Assembly (NCBI GenBank): GCA_034189225.1
Contig: JAXHVL010000180.1
Location: forward strand, 1 to 57,748
Reading direction: 5' to 3'
From: JAXHTY01 sp034189225
Lineage (GTDB): Bacteria; Desulfobacterota; Desulfobacteria; Desulfobacterales; Desulfosudaceae
DNA length: 57,748 nt
How positions within the stretch are numbered: position 1 is the first letter of the stretch; each line of letters opens with the position of its first letter. Positions 41,985 to 49,890 of the stretch are shown here, piece by piece. Below the pieces are notes generated by a model. The model was not told where the DNA came from. It did not search any database and worked only from the letters and a program-made list of their open reading frames with translations. The position numbers and the translations under genes are program-made.

Positions 41985-42533
41985 TCAAGCCACTGCCGCT
42001 ATCAGGGAAGAAAAAAACAGAACGATAACGGCAATGGAGATTGCAACCACCAGCAGGGCCTCCCATGCCCTGAACCCGCATGCCCGGGTCAGTCCGGTAA
42101 ATATCAGCCACCACTTCCACGGCTCCGTGAACCAGGCGGAAAAAGGGACCCATGCCAGCAGCAGTGTTATGCCGCAGGAAAAAGCATAGACACCGAACAG
42201 CCTCGGCAGGGCATCGGGTCTGCCCAATCCCGCCTTTACAATGATATACCCCACCAGAAAGGCGAACAGGGCCATTCCAACGGCATTGATGAAAAATATT
42301 GCCGTTGCGGAAACCGCGCTGACCGGATGTGTCGCCAGCAGGCTTGCCCCGGAAAACAGAAGCGCCGTAAATATGAAGAACGCTGCCGGCCGACGCCACT
42401 GTATATCACTGTCCGCCAATTTCAGAAAAAACAGCCTGGGATGGGACAGCAGCGCCGCCGAAGTGTTGAAAAACCACTTCAAGGAAAAACCTGCCGGTGG
42501 TGCGACCATGGCATCAGTGTGTTGTTCCATCAT
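41985..42533 (-). CDS. Yip1-family integral membrane protein
   Basis: A 182-residue membrane protein with about five hydrophobic segments (AAFFIFTALLFSGASLLATH, SATAIFFINAVGMALFAFLV, and a C-terminal AISIAVIVLFFSSLIAAVA). The pattern of a soluble N-terminus with FFLKL followed by five helices, and the block FGVYAFSCGITLLLAWVP, are typical of Yip1-domain proteins. The function in bacteria is unknown. It lies nine bases after the 52-residue membrane peptide gene, between a DASS transporter and the receiver-CBS regulator. It may be a membrane partner of the transporter. The start is one of two adjacent ATG codons with GGAG upstream. Confidence 0.78.
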   Translation of the reverse strand: MMEQHTDAMVAPPAGFSLKWFFNTSAALLSHPRLFFLKLADSDIQWRRPAAFFIFTALLFSGASLLATHPVSAVSATAIFFINAVGMALFAFLVGYIIVKAGLGRPDALPRLFGVYAFSCGITLLLAWVPFSAWFTEPWKWWLIFTGLTRACGFRAWEALLVVAISIAVIVLFFSSLIAAVA

Positions 42534-42542
42534 TGGTCTCCG

Positions 42543-42701
42543 TTAAAAAATACCTGTTTTCAGCAGTGCCCCCCAGAGCAGCAGGGCCACGGTACATAGA
42601 AACAAGACCTTCTGCTCCAGCTGTTTGGTGAAATAAAGCCGGCCGTCTTTGTGCCTGAAGAATGGTTTTGTCTCTGTTGTCATGGTTTTTATGATTTTCA
42701 T
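42543..42701 (-). CDS. Small single-span membrane protein (52 residues)
   Basis: A 52-residue product with a polar N-terminal half (KIIKTMTTETKPFFRHKDGR) and one hydrophobic helix (KVLFLCTVALLLWGALLKTG) near the C-terminus. A clear Shine-Dalgarno AAGGGGG lies five bases before the ATG. Spacing to neighbours is tight (50 bases after the transporter gene, nine before the Yip1-like gene), which supports a real gene. Small single-span proteins next to transporters are often regulatory subunits; that role is inference. A longer reading of the same frame into the transporter gene is a shadow. Confidence 0.65.
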   Translation of the reverse strand: MKIIKTMTTETKPFFRHKDGRLYFTKQLEQKVLFLCTVALLLWGALLKTGIF

Positions 42702-42751
42702 GATACCCCCTTTTGATGTTAAGAAGTGATATATGTGATTTTCATCCTTTT

Positions 42752-44608
42752 TTAAAAACCGGCAAGACCGCTGAATCCCCTGAAGCACCAGTAAAAACCG
42801 GTCAGCGCAAGCAGAACGATGTTGGCACAGAACCAGATGGGAATACCCACCCGAAGGTAGTCTTTTGGCTCCAGGTAACCGCTGGCATAGACGATCGCGT
42901 TGGGCGGCGTACCGATGATCAGGCAATAGGCAAACGAAGACGCTATGGCCGTGGACATGGCGATAAACGGCAGATAGGTGGTGTCCGGATGGACCATGCC
43001 CGCCATGTTCAGGGTGATCGGCCCGACAGACGCCGCCGCCGGCCCGTCGGCCATGAGGTTGGTCAAAACCGCCGTCAGACCGTTTGAGGCGGCCATCAGC
43101 GGCATCCCGGCATCGATCCCCAGCGGTGCGATGGCGTCGATGATGCTCCGTGCCAGCCAGTAGGCGGCGCCAGTCTCATCCAGCACCCGGCCGAAGATGA
43201 TGGCGCCGGCATAGAGCCATACCACCCCCCAGTCCACCTTTTCCTGATAGTCCCGCCAGTTGACGACGCCTGCCAGGATATAGGCCACCGCGCCGGCTAC
43301 GGCCACAACGCCGATGCCCAGCCGCACCGGGTAGATGCCCATCTGGTAAAACGACTTTTCGGTGAACCAGCCGAACACCATCACGGCAAAAATAATCACC
43401 GCCCATATCTGCTGCCGGTTCCATTTGCCCATTTTCCCGATTTCCTTCTGAAGATGTGCCATAGCCGGGGCCAGGGATTTTATTTTCGGCTTAAACCGGA
43501 GGTTGACCAGAAACCAGCCGATAGGGATCATGAGCAGTACAAAAGGAAAACAATAGGAGACCCACTGGAAATACCCGATGTCCAGCCCGAACATGTCGTT
43601 GAGGTAGGTCATCATGATCACGTTCCGGGCACCGCCGGACGGCGCCCCCGGGCCGCCGAGGTTGCAGGCCATGGCAATGGCGATCATCAGCATTTTGGCC
43701 AGCTCCGGGTCTTCCGGCGTCTCTTCCGTCAGGCTGTTGTGATACAGCAGCATGCCGATGGGCAGAAACATCGCGGCCAGCGCATGGTCGGAGATAAACG
43801 CGGCCAGAGGGGAAATGATGATAAAAAAGATCAATGTAATCCATTTAACGCTGGGCTTGGCCAGTTTTCTGAACATCAACAGGCAGACCCGCTTGTCCAC
43901 TCCGGTCTTTACGAATGCCGCGGCAAACATCAGGCTGCCCATGATAAACCAGCAGGCATCACTCCAGTAAAGCATGGCGACTTCATGCCGGCTGATCACC
44001 CCTGTAAACACCAGCAGCAGCCCGATACAGAAGGCCACTCCCGGCAGGGGAATGCATTCGGTGAGAAAACAGATAACAACGAAAACGGTCATGGCGATGG
44101 CCACCTTGATACGCCAGGCCCCTTTGTCCGCCGCGGTCTTTGCCTCGCCGGTAAGGGCATCGTAGCGAAGGCCGTCTTTTCGCAGCTTCAGAGCTTCGGC
44201 CATCACCGTCTTATAACGCTCCGCCGTTACCTGTTCCGCTATAAACGCATGTGCCTTTCTGAAATTTTCCTTGTCTGCCGGAATATTGTAATTACTGCAC
44301 CACTTGATGTTACGCTCCAGGAAACGGTCTTTTGACAGTGCGCCCATCTGTACGTTCCGCTCCATGATCTGCGCGGTCAAAAGCTGCCACTGCGCCACCG
44401 ATTCACTGGTGTTGTCGAAAAGTGTCTTTGTCAGAAAATCAACCACCGCCGTCGGCCCCACCTCATACTCAACGCCCACATCCTTCATGCCCTTTGATGT
44501 GGGAAGTGCCAGGATAAGGCCGCACAACACTACCGGCACAATAAATATTTTCCAGTCAATGTACTTATCATAACCGGACACCTTTATTTTATCTTTCTTC
44601 CCAGACAT
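42752..44608 (-). CDS. DASS/SLC13-family anion transporter with extra loop domain
   Basis: A 618-residue transporter of the divalent anion:sodium symporter family, with about 11-12 helices. The family blocks are GGPGAPSGGARN (where GTxPN-type loops occur) and IIGTPPNAIVYASGYL near the C-terminus. A non-membrane domain of about 135 residues lies between the first and second helices. The Ser-Asn-Thr sodium/substrate motifs are replaced: FISDHALAAMFLPI and LTNLMADGPAAAS. Ion coupling and substrate (sulfate, dicarboxylate or other) therefore cannot be assumed. AGGAGG precedes the ATG. It follows the Asp-less receiver gene in the minus-strand operon. Confidence 0.9.
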   Translation of the reverse strand: MSGKKDKIKVSGYDKYIDWKIFIVPVVLCGLILALPTSKGMKDVGVEYEVGPTAVVDFLTKTLFDNTSESVAQWQLLTAQIMERNVQMGALSKDRFLERNIKWCSNYNIPADKENFRKAHAFIAEQVTAERYKTVMAEALKLRKDGLRYDALTGEAKTAADKGAWRIKVAIAMTVFVVICFLTECIPLPGVAFCIGLLLVFTGVISRHEVAMLYWSDACWFIMGSLMFAAAFVKTGVDKRVCLLMFRKLAKPSVKWITLIFFIIISPLAAFISDHALAAMFLPIGMLLYHNSLTEETPEDPELAKMLMIAIAMACNLGGPGAPSGGARNVIMMTYLNDMFGLDIGYFQWVSYCFPFVLLMIPIGWFLVNLRFKPKIKSLAPAMAHLQKEIGKMGKWNRQQIWAVIIFAVMVFGWFTEKSFYQMGIYPVRLGIGVVAVAGAVAYILAGVVNWRDYQEKVDWGVVWLYAGAIIFGRVLDETGAAYWLARSIIDAIAPLGIDAGMPLMAASNGLTAVLTNLMADGPAAASVGPITLNMAGMVHPDTTYLPFIAMSTAIASSFAYCLIIGTPPNAIVYASGYLEPKDYLRVGIPIWFCANIVLLALTGFYWCFRGFSGLAGF

Positions 44609-44639
44609 AGCATAACCTCCTCTTATGGATAACTTTATA

Positions 44640-45080
44640 TTATTCCAGCGCCGCCATTGGATGGCTCACAATCCGTTCAATGGTGGCTTTTCTTATACGT
44701 TCCTGATTGGCCTGTTTTCTCACGTGCGCATCAACCGCTTTTGTCAGCAGATCGGAAATATCGCAGGGTTTGATGAGATAATCGAAAGCCCCCAGCCGAA
44801 TTCCTTCTATGGCCAGTGCGGCCATGGCCAGCGGTGACAGCATAATCACCTCGATCAGTGGATGCTCATGCTTGACGGATCGAAGAACCTCCAGTCCGTC
44901 GGTGACGGGAAGTGATACGCTCAGCAGCATCACGTCAATCAGCTTTTGTTCAAGAATCCGCTGCACCTGTTGTTTGTCGCCTGCTGACTGCACATTGAGC
45001 TTCCGTTTTTCCAGCATTGTTCTGGTGCTGCGCAAAAACCGTTCATCCTCGTCTGCCAGTAAAAGATGTAGGTGATTCAT
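44640..45080 (-). CDS. Degenerate stand-alone receiver protein lacking the phospho-Asp
   Basis: A 146-residue receiver-fold protein (LHLLLADEDERFLRSTR ... EVIMLSPLAM ... FDYLIKPCDISDLL). The position of the phosphorylated Asp reads LLSVSLP (S54), and the Thr of the active site is Ser; only the Lys (IKPCD) is conserved. It should not be phosphorylated in the usual way and may act as a constitutive or inhibitory partner. The C-terminal helix RKQANQERIRKATIERI resembles tails on other receivers of this cluster. I start at 45080 because GGGAGGTG lies five bases upstream. It lies between the receiver-transporter fusion and the second transporter. Confidence 0.87.
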   Translation of the reverse strand: MNHLHLLLADEDERFLRSTRTMLEKRKLNVQSAGDKQQVQRILEQKLIDVMLLSVSLPVTDGLEVLRSVKHEHPLIEVIMLSPLAMAALAIEGIRLGAFDYLIKPCDISDLLTKAVDAHVRKQANQERIRKATIERIVSHPMAALE

Positions 45081-45165
45081 GACGCACCTCCCGTTCATAT
45101 CCTGAAATTATTATCGTATGCGTCCGCCGGCGTGTGCTTCGCCGTCGGTCATCATGTGTCCCGGG

Positions 45166-47043
45166 TTATTCAGCCCATTGCCAGCTTCCCAGAAATAACC
45201 ACCCCCACAGTACCAGCATGGAAAGCAGCCACACTGCGATGCCATGCAGGAAAAAATCGCGTATGGTGATCAGCGGCGTCCCGATTTCAGGTGACCGCGC
45301 AAGGCGGTATGCAATGGCATTGGTGGGCGTGGCAATGATAAGCATATGGGAGAATGAGGCGGCAAATGCCGCAGCCATGCCGATTTTCCAGGGGTCCGTG
45401 CCTGCCATGGACAGAAAAACAGGACCGGTTACCGCCACTGCTGCGGCATCGTTCATAAAATTGGTCAGAATCCCTGAAGAAAATGCGGCCAGCAGTGACA
45501 GGCCGTTGGTGGTTTGCAGGGATGCCGGGGACAATGCCAGAACACCGTCGGCTACCCATAAGGCGGCGCCGCTCACCGCCATTCCTTTTCCCAGAACGCA
45601 GGCACCGGCATAGAGGGCGATCACATCCCAGTGGATGGTGTTGATGTCAGACCAGCGAACCACTTTTAAGAGCGCAAGTGTCACCACGGCCAGCACAACC
45701 GGACCGCTCAGCCCGTATTTGTTGCCGCAAATAATCCAGAGGATGAACAAGATTGTCATGACCATAATAGTTTTTACCTCGTCCGGGGTCATGCGACCGG
45801 TCGGCCGAAGCCCCTCCCTTATTTCCCGAAGGTCGCCGAAGGTTTTTTTTGTAATGGCTTTACGAAAGACAAGCCAGAGATAACCGCTGACAACCAGGGC
45901 TGTCACCGGCACCAGCGGCAGGCCGAGGCCCATCCACCGCCCGAATGACGGCGGGGTGTTGTAATCAGCCAGCAACGCCATCATGACGGCATTTTTCCCG
46001 CCGCCGGTGGGGGCGCCCATGCCGCCGATATTGGCCGTAAAGCAGATCAGCAGAACCATCATCACTGCCAGCTGCCGATTTTTTTCAACACCGGTTTCAG
46101 ACACGAGATTGCCGAAGGCCGGGATCAACGCGGCCAGCAGAAACGCAGGCAGCACATGCTCCGGGAAAAAAGCCGCACCCATGGCGAGTATGGGGCCAAA
46201 GAAAAGGATCAATCGTGCCGGACTGGTGATGGCCCCGAGCAGCAGGCTGCAGATACGCCGGTCCAGGCCTGTTCGCATAACCGATGCCAGCACAACAAAT
46301 ACACCTGTAATAAACAGCATGGCGTCGCCGGTATAAGCCCGGGCAATTTCGTCCGGCGGCAGCACACCGAAGATGTTCATAAGACCGCCAATGAGAAGGG
46401 ATGTAATCCATATGGGAATGGCGCCGGTGGCCCAGAACAGGGCGGCACAGATAAGGGTCCCGGTCATTGCCTTTGCCTGAAAAGCTACGTTCTCTGATGC
46501 GGGTAGCAGCAAAGCCCCTCCAAACACGACCAGCCCCAGGAGCAGAACGCCCGGTCGCAGGTTATGCACGCCTGCCATCCGTTTCAACAGATTCTGACGT
46601 GGAGAAACACGGACGTCGCTTTGCCTGGTGCTGCCGGCATTATATTCCCTGATGGCCGCGTCAATACTTTTCATCAGGTCTTCTATACCGCATGGCTTGT
46701 GCATATACCGGAACAGATCATATTTATAGGCCTCAGCCGCCGCAGAAGTGGTGCCATGTCCTGTCAGCATGATTACCTGGCTGTGCGGGCTTTCCTGCTT
46801 TATGCCGCGAAGGGTCTCCACCCCGTCAAGGCCGGGCATCTCCTGGTCAAGAATCACAACTTCCGGCAGTTTCTCCCGCATTCGGGCCATGGCATCCCTG
46901 CCGGTTTTCGCCTCAAGGATGGTATACCCCCGGTTGCTCAGCTGCTTGCGAAGGGCTGTCCGAAAATGGTCCTCGTCATCCACCACCAGGATGGTGGAAG
47001 GCTTGGGGGAGGCAGTCTCTGACAGTTTATGCCGCTGTATCAT
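45166..47043 (-). CDS. Receiver domain fused to a DASS/SLC13 transporter
   Basis: A 625-residue single reading frame. Residues about 17-130 are a complete receiver (D22-D23, phosphorylated D66 in VILDQEMPGLDG, T94 in LTGHG, K116 in HKPCG). A basic linker of about 30 residues follows. Residues about 160-620 are a DASS transporter with about 11 helices, including NIGGMGAPTGGGKN and IIATPTNAIAYRLA. Its Ser-Asn-Thr motifs read FFPEHVLPA and LTNFMNDAAAV. The start overlaps the histidine kinase stop by four bases (ATGA), so kinase and target are made together. The fusion implies that receiver phosphorylation gates transport directly, without transcription. No stop or frameshift separates the parts and the linker is of normal composition. 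Confidence 0.92.
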   Translation of the reverse strand: MIQRHKLSETASPKPSTILVVDDEDHFRTALRKQLSNRGYTILEAKTGRDAMARMREKLPEVVILDQEMPGLDGVETLRGIKQESPHSQVIMLTGHGTTSAAAEAYKYDLFRYMHKPCGIEDLMKSIDAAIREYNAGSTRQSDVRVSPRQNLLKRMAGVHNLRPGVLLLGLVVFGGALLLPASENVAFQAKAMTGTLICAALFWATGAIPIWITSLLIGGLMNIFGVLPPDEIARAYTGDAMLFITGVFVVLASVMRTGLDRRICSLLLGAITSPARLILFFGPILAMGAAFFPEHVLPAFLLAALIPAFGNLVSETGVEKNRQLAVMMVLLICFTANIGGMGAPTGGGKNAVMMALLADYNTPPSFGRWMGLGLPLVPVTALVVSGYLWLVFRKAITKKTFGDLREIREGLRPTGRMTPDEVKTIMVMTILFILWIICGNKYGLSGPVVLAVVTLALLKVVRWSDINTIHWDVIALYAGACVLGKGMAVSGAALWVADGVLALSPASLQTTNGLSLLAAFSSGILTNFMNDAAAVAVTGPVFLSMAGTDPWKIGMAAAFAASFSHMLIIATPTNAIAYRLARSPEIGTPLITIRDFFLHGIAVWLLSMLVLWGWLFLGSWQWAE

Positions 47044-48821
47044 GCCTCCCCCCTTTTTGTGGGTGACGGATGGTGGCTGGTAGCGACCGGAAGGGTAACG
47101 ATGAAAGAGCTTCCAGCCCCGGGCATGGACTGAACATTAATGGTGCCGCCCATGGCCTCCACAATGCTCAGGCTGATGGCAAGGCCCAGCCCCGTGCCCT
47201 TGCCCGTTTCCTTGGTGGTGAAAAAGGGAAGAAAAATTTTTCCCATATCTTCATGACTCATGCCGCATCCCGTATCTGTTACCGTTACCGTTACATTTTC
47301 GCCGTTAACAGCTGTCTTCAGCGTAATCGTGCCGTCCCCGCCGATGGCATCCCATGCATTGTTGATCAGGTTCTGGAACACTTGCTGTATTTGGTCCCGG
47401 TCCACCAGCACATCCGGCATGTCCGCTGCATAGTCTTTCACCAGATTGATGTTGGCCACCTCCAGCTCCCGTTCCATGAAGCCGTCTATCACATTGTCCA
47501 GCACCGTGTTTACATTGGACGGGACCAGTGTGGCCTTGCTTTTTCTGGCCGAGCTCAGGAGCTTCTGGGTTACCGTGGTGGCCCGGGACACGGCGTCGTC
47601 GACAATATCGATTTCCTGGCTCACTTCCTGTTTAAGCGCGGGGCTCACATCTGCGCTGCCCCCGTATTCCGGATCAAACAGGTCCCGGATCACAACGCAT
47701 TGCGCGGAAATAATGGCAAGGGGATTGTTGATTTCATGGGCCACGCCGGCGGCCAGCTCGCCCAGGGACGCCAGCTTGGAGGCATGAAAAAGCTGGGATT
47801 TGAGTTCCTGCCGACTGGCCTCCACGCGTTCGGCCTTTTGCATCAGGCGGTTGGTGACAACGACAACCAGCGCAAAAAGAAGCAACGCTGACAGCGCGGT
47901 TCCAATAGCGATAAATCTACGGGTAGTGTACATTTTGGCATATGCGATGCGTAAGGGCTGTTTTACCACCAGTGCCCATGGCGCCTCCTTCAACCATGCG
48001 TACCCCGCCAGTTCAGTATCACCGTTTGTCTTGACGGATACCACCCCGGCACCTTCCGTTTTCGGCGGTTCAAAGGCGCTCTGATCAAGCACGCTGCCAT
48101 ATGCCGGGTCAACTACCTGGAATTCCCCTTTTTTATTGATAATAAAAGAATTGACACCTTTTTTCCGGCCGATGGTTCGTAAAAACAGGTAAAATTTGTC
48201 CGGGTCCAGGGTGGCCCGCATAACCCATTGCTGTCCCTCCATCCTTTGTCTCACAGCAATGGTGAAATGAGGCTTGTTGCGGAACCCCATGTAAATATCG
48301 CTGATATAATAATCGCCTGGTTGCTGCATCAGGGTTTGAAACCATTGCTCCGTGCTGTAATCCTTTCCCTGCAGATAGGGGTAAGGGCCGGCATATCCGA
48401 TTTGGCGGCCGGACCGGTCAAAGAAGCCCACATCTACAAACGCGTCGCTGGTATCCTTGAGATTTTGCAGTTTGCTGGTCATTTTCTGCCGGGAAGGGGT
48501 AGTGGTGAAACCGGGATCATGGAAAAGGTTCAGAATATTTACCACCCGCTCCTGCAGGAACAGGTCGATGGTGTTGCGCTGGCTTTCCGCCAGCAGCAGC
48601 AGCTGCTGCTGGCCGCTGTGCTTAAGCGTCTGATGAAACTGAAAGTGAAAATAGAAGGAGAGCAGGACCAGCGGCGCCAGGAACGCCACCAGCATGGCCG
48701 CCAGGGTTCGCCTTTTCAGCCTTGCAAAATAGTGGGCGGTATCCCCGTTCCGGTGTTCATCCGAACTGATCGCGTTTCCTGATGGACGGGCGTTTTCGTT
48801 AGTTTTCCCGGCGAGTCGCAT
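47040..48821 (-). CDS. Cache-type membrane sensor histidine kinase
   Basis: A 593-residue kinase. TM1 (about residues 40-60, AAMLVAFLAPLVLLSFYFHF), an extracytoplasmic double-Cache-like domain (about 65-290, with FVDVGFFDRSGRQIGYAGPY and YYISDIYMGFRNKPHFTIAV), and TM2 (about 295-318). Then HisKA with the phosphorylated H362 in GVAHEINNPLA, and HATPase (NNAWDAIGGDG, DTGCGMS, GKGTGLGLAI). The Cache pattern is that of small-carboxylate/amino-acid sensors. It overlaps the receiver-transporter gene and lies five bases after the receiver gene upstream. A paralogue with the same layout heads the divergent operon. Confidence 0.92.
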   Translation of the reverse strand: MRLAGKTNENARPSGNAISSDEHRNGDTAHYFARLKRRTLAAMLVAFLAPLVLLSFYFHFQFHQTLKHSGQQQLLLLAESQRNTIDLFLQERVVNILNLFHDPGFTTTPSRQKMTSKLQNLKDTSDAFVDVGFFDRSGRQIGYAGPYPYLQGKDYSTEQWFQTLMQQPGDYYISDIYMGFRNKPHFTIAVRQRMEGQQWVMRATLDPDKFYLFLRTIGRKKGVNSFIINKKGEFQVVDPAYGSVLDQSAFEPPKTEGAGVVSVKTNGDTELAGYAWLKEAPWALVVKQPLRIAYAKMYTTRRFIAIGTALSALLLFALVVVVTNRLMQKAERVEASRQELKSQLFHASKLASLGELAAGVAHEINNPLAIISAQCVVIRDLFDPEYGGSADVSPALKQEVSQEIDIVDDAVSRATTVTQKLLSSARKSKATLVPSNVNTVLDNVIDGFMERELEVANINLVKDYAADMPDVLVDRDQIQQVFQNLINNAWDAIGGDGTITLKTAVNGENVTVTVTDTGCGMSHEDMGKIFLPFFTTKETGKGTGLGLAISLSIVEAMGGTINVQSMPGAGSSFIVTLPVATSHHPSPTKRGEA

Positions 48822-48826
48822 GGGTT

Positions 48827-49210
48827 CTAAATACCCTCCGCATAATACTGCTTCAATATATCGGTAACAGTTTGAAGCAATTGCTGGGTATCCCCGTTTT
48901 TTTCCACAACCCCCTGGGCCATCTGAATGAGCGGATCATTCCGGTAATCCTGGGCATAGGTATGAAGGATGACGGGAATTGCCGGTGTCATGCCGGCGAT
49001 CCGTTTCATTATATCGATCCCCTGGATATAGGGGATGTCCGGATCGAGCACAATCACATGAGGCGAAGGGGTCTCATAGAGCCTGGCAAACAGCTGCAAG
49101 TGGTTGCCGGCATATAGCGCGTGATATCCGGCGTTTGTAAATTCCCGCTTCAGAAACTGGCGGACATTTAAATTGGGGTCTGTAATGAGTATGGTAAATG
49201 TTTCATCCAT
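48827..49210 (-). CDS. Stand-alone receiver protein (first gene of the minus operon)
   Basis: A 127-residue single-domain receiver. The acidic pocket is reduced to one Asp (ILITDPN, D11), the phosphorylated Asp is D56 in VIVLDPDIP, and Thr (HTYAQD) and Lys (VEKNGD) positions are filled. The sequence departs from the LTGHG/KPCD pattern of the other receivers here, so it may belong to a different branch and serve as a phosphate sink or carrier. It is the first gene after the minus-strand sigma-54 promoter, 230 bases downstream of it, with a repeat in between. Confidence 0.87.
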   Translation of the reverse strand: MDETFTILITDPNLNVRQFLKREFTNAGYHALYAGNHLQLFARLYETPSPHVIVLDPDIPYIQGIDIMKRIAGMTPAIPVILHTYAQDYRNDPLIQMAQGVVEKNGDTQQLLQTVTDILKQYYAEGI

Positions 49211-49221
49211 GGAGTCATCCT

Positions 49222-49374
49222 TGACGGCTTCGTAAAAAGTCCAATATCTGCGTTACGCTGCATCCCTCGTCACTGCGGCGTACGCCAAGTACGCCTCATT
49301 CCTCGGGAGTGCTAGGGCTGCGCCGTATCTTGAACTTTTTACTTTGCCGTCCCAAATCTGACTTTTTACGGGAC
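49222..49374. repeat. ~150-bp dispersed inverted-repeat element in the control region
   Basis: The ends CGGCTTCGTAAAAAGTCCAA and ATCTGACTTTTTACGGGACT are imperfect inverted repeats. Inside are further palindromic stretches (TGCGGCGTACGCCAAGTACG). The left end shares TTCGTAAAAA with the about 50-bp repeats elsewhere. A half copy starts at 49382. It sits in the leader of the minus-strand operon, so transcripts from the sigma-54 promoter would contain it as an RNA hairpin. Confidence 0.65.
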
Positions 49375-49440
49375 TATTATCCTTAACGGCTTCGTAAAAA
49401 ACGCCCAATAGCAAAGTTACGCCGGGGCACTGCTCGGTAG

Positions 49441-49456
49441 AGCAATCCGCATGCCA
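49441..49456 (-). promoter_or_regulatory. Sigma-54 promoter of the minus-strand DASS operon
   Basis: On the minus strand the site reads TGGCATGCGGATTGCT, with GG and GC ten bases apart as required for -24/-12 promoters (consensus TGGCAC-N5-TTGCW). Transcription would start near 49430 and reach the receiver gene at 49210 after the palindromic repeat. It needs an AAA+ activator; none is encoded in this window. Confidence 0.7.
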
Positions 49457-49773
49457 AATCACGGTGTTGTCTGAAATACCACGGCCACAATGTCAAGCAG
49501 TTGATTTTATTGTCTTGCCGTGACACATTCCCGCCCGCCTGTCGATTGATGGCCAAGGGATAAGCCGATCATCTGTCGAAAATTTTTATAGTTTGTAAAA
49601 AAACGATTCATTGCCGACCTGATTATTGTATTTCCCTTTCCGAAAACAACGGTCTCTCCTGCTTCTTCAGGAAGATTTTGTAACGTCCGACGGTCGTTCA
49701 ATTGTTTGTTATGTCAGCTTTTTCTGTTCTCTCTGCGAATTCATTCTCCTCTGAAAAACCGCGGCTCAAGGCT

Positions 49774-49789
49774 TGGCATAAAGATTGCT
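49774..49789 (+). promoter_or_regulatory. Sigma-54 promoter of the plus-strand DASS operon
   Basis: TGGCATAAAGATTGCT, with GG-N10-GC spacing exact. Transcription would start near 49800, about 90 bases before the kinase start. It is almost identical in its -24 and -12 boxes to the opposite promoter at 49441-49456, so both arms are likely activated together. The rest of the gap 49457-49773 shows no gene; activator sites probably lie there. Confidence 0.75.
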
Positions 49790-49890
49790 CAATTGTTCGG
49801 TTGCTTGTCCCGGTTACTGTATGGACACAAGACTTCCGTCTTGCCGGGCCGATTTGACTGGCAAATACAAACAAGATGTTCGAGGCATTA

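Noticed and set aside
48592..48616. CAGCAG...CTGCTG perfect palindrome
   Set aside because: It lies inside the kinase coding region and encodes a normal Leu/Gln stretch next to TM1, so it is explained by codon repetition and not by a regulatory site.
49876..49890. Earlier ATG of the plus-operon kinase
   Set aside because: It has no ribosome site, whereas the ATG at 49891 is preceded by CGAGG at the right distance.
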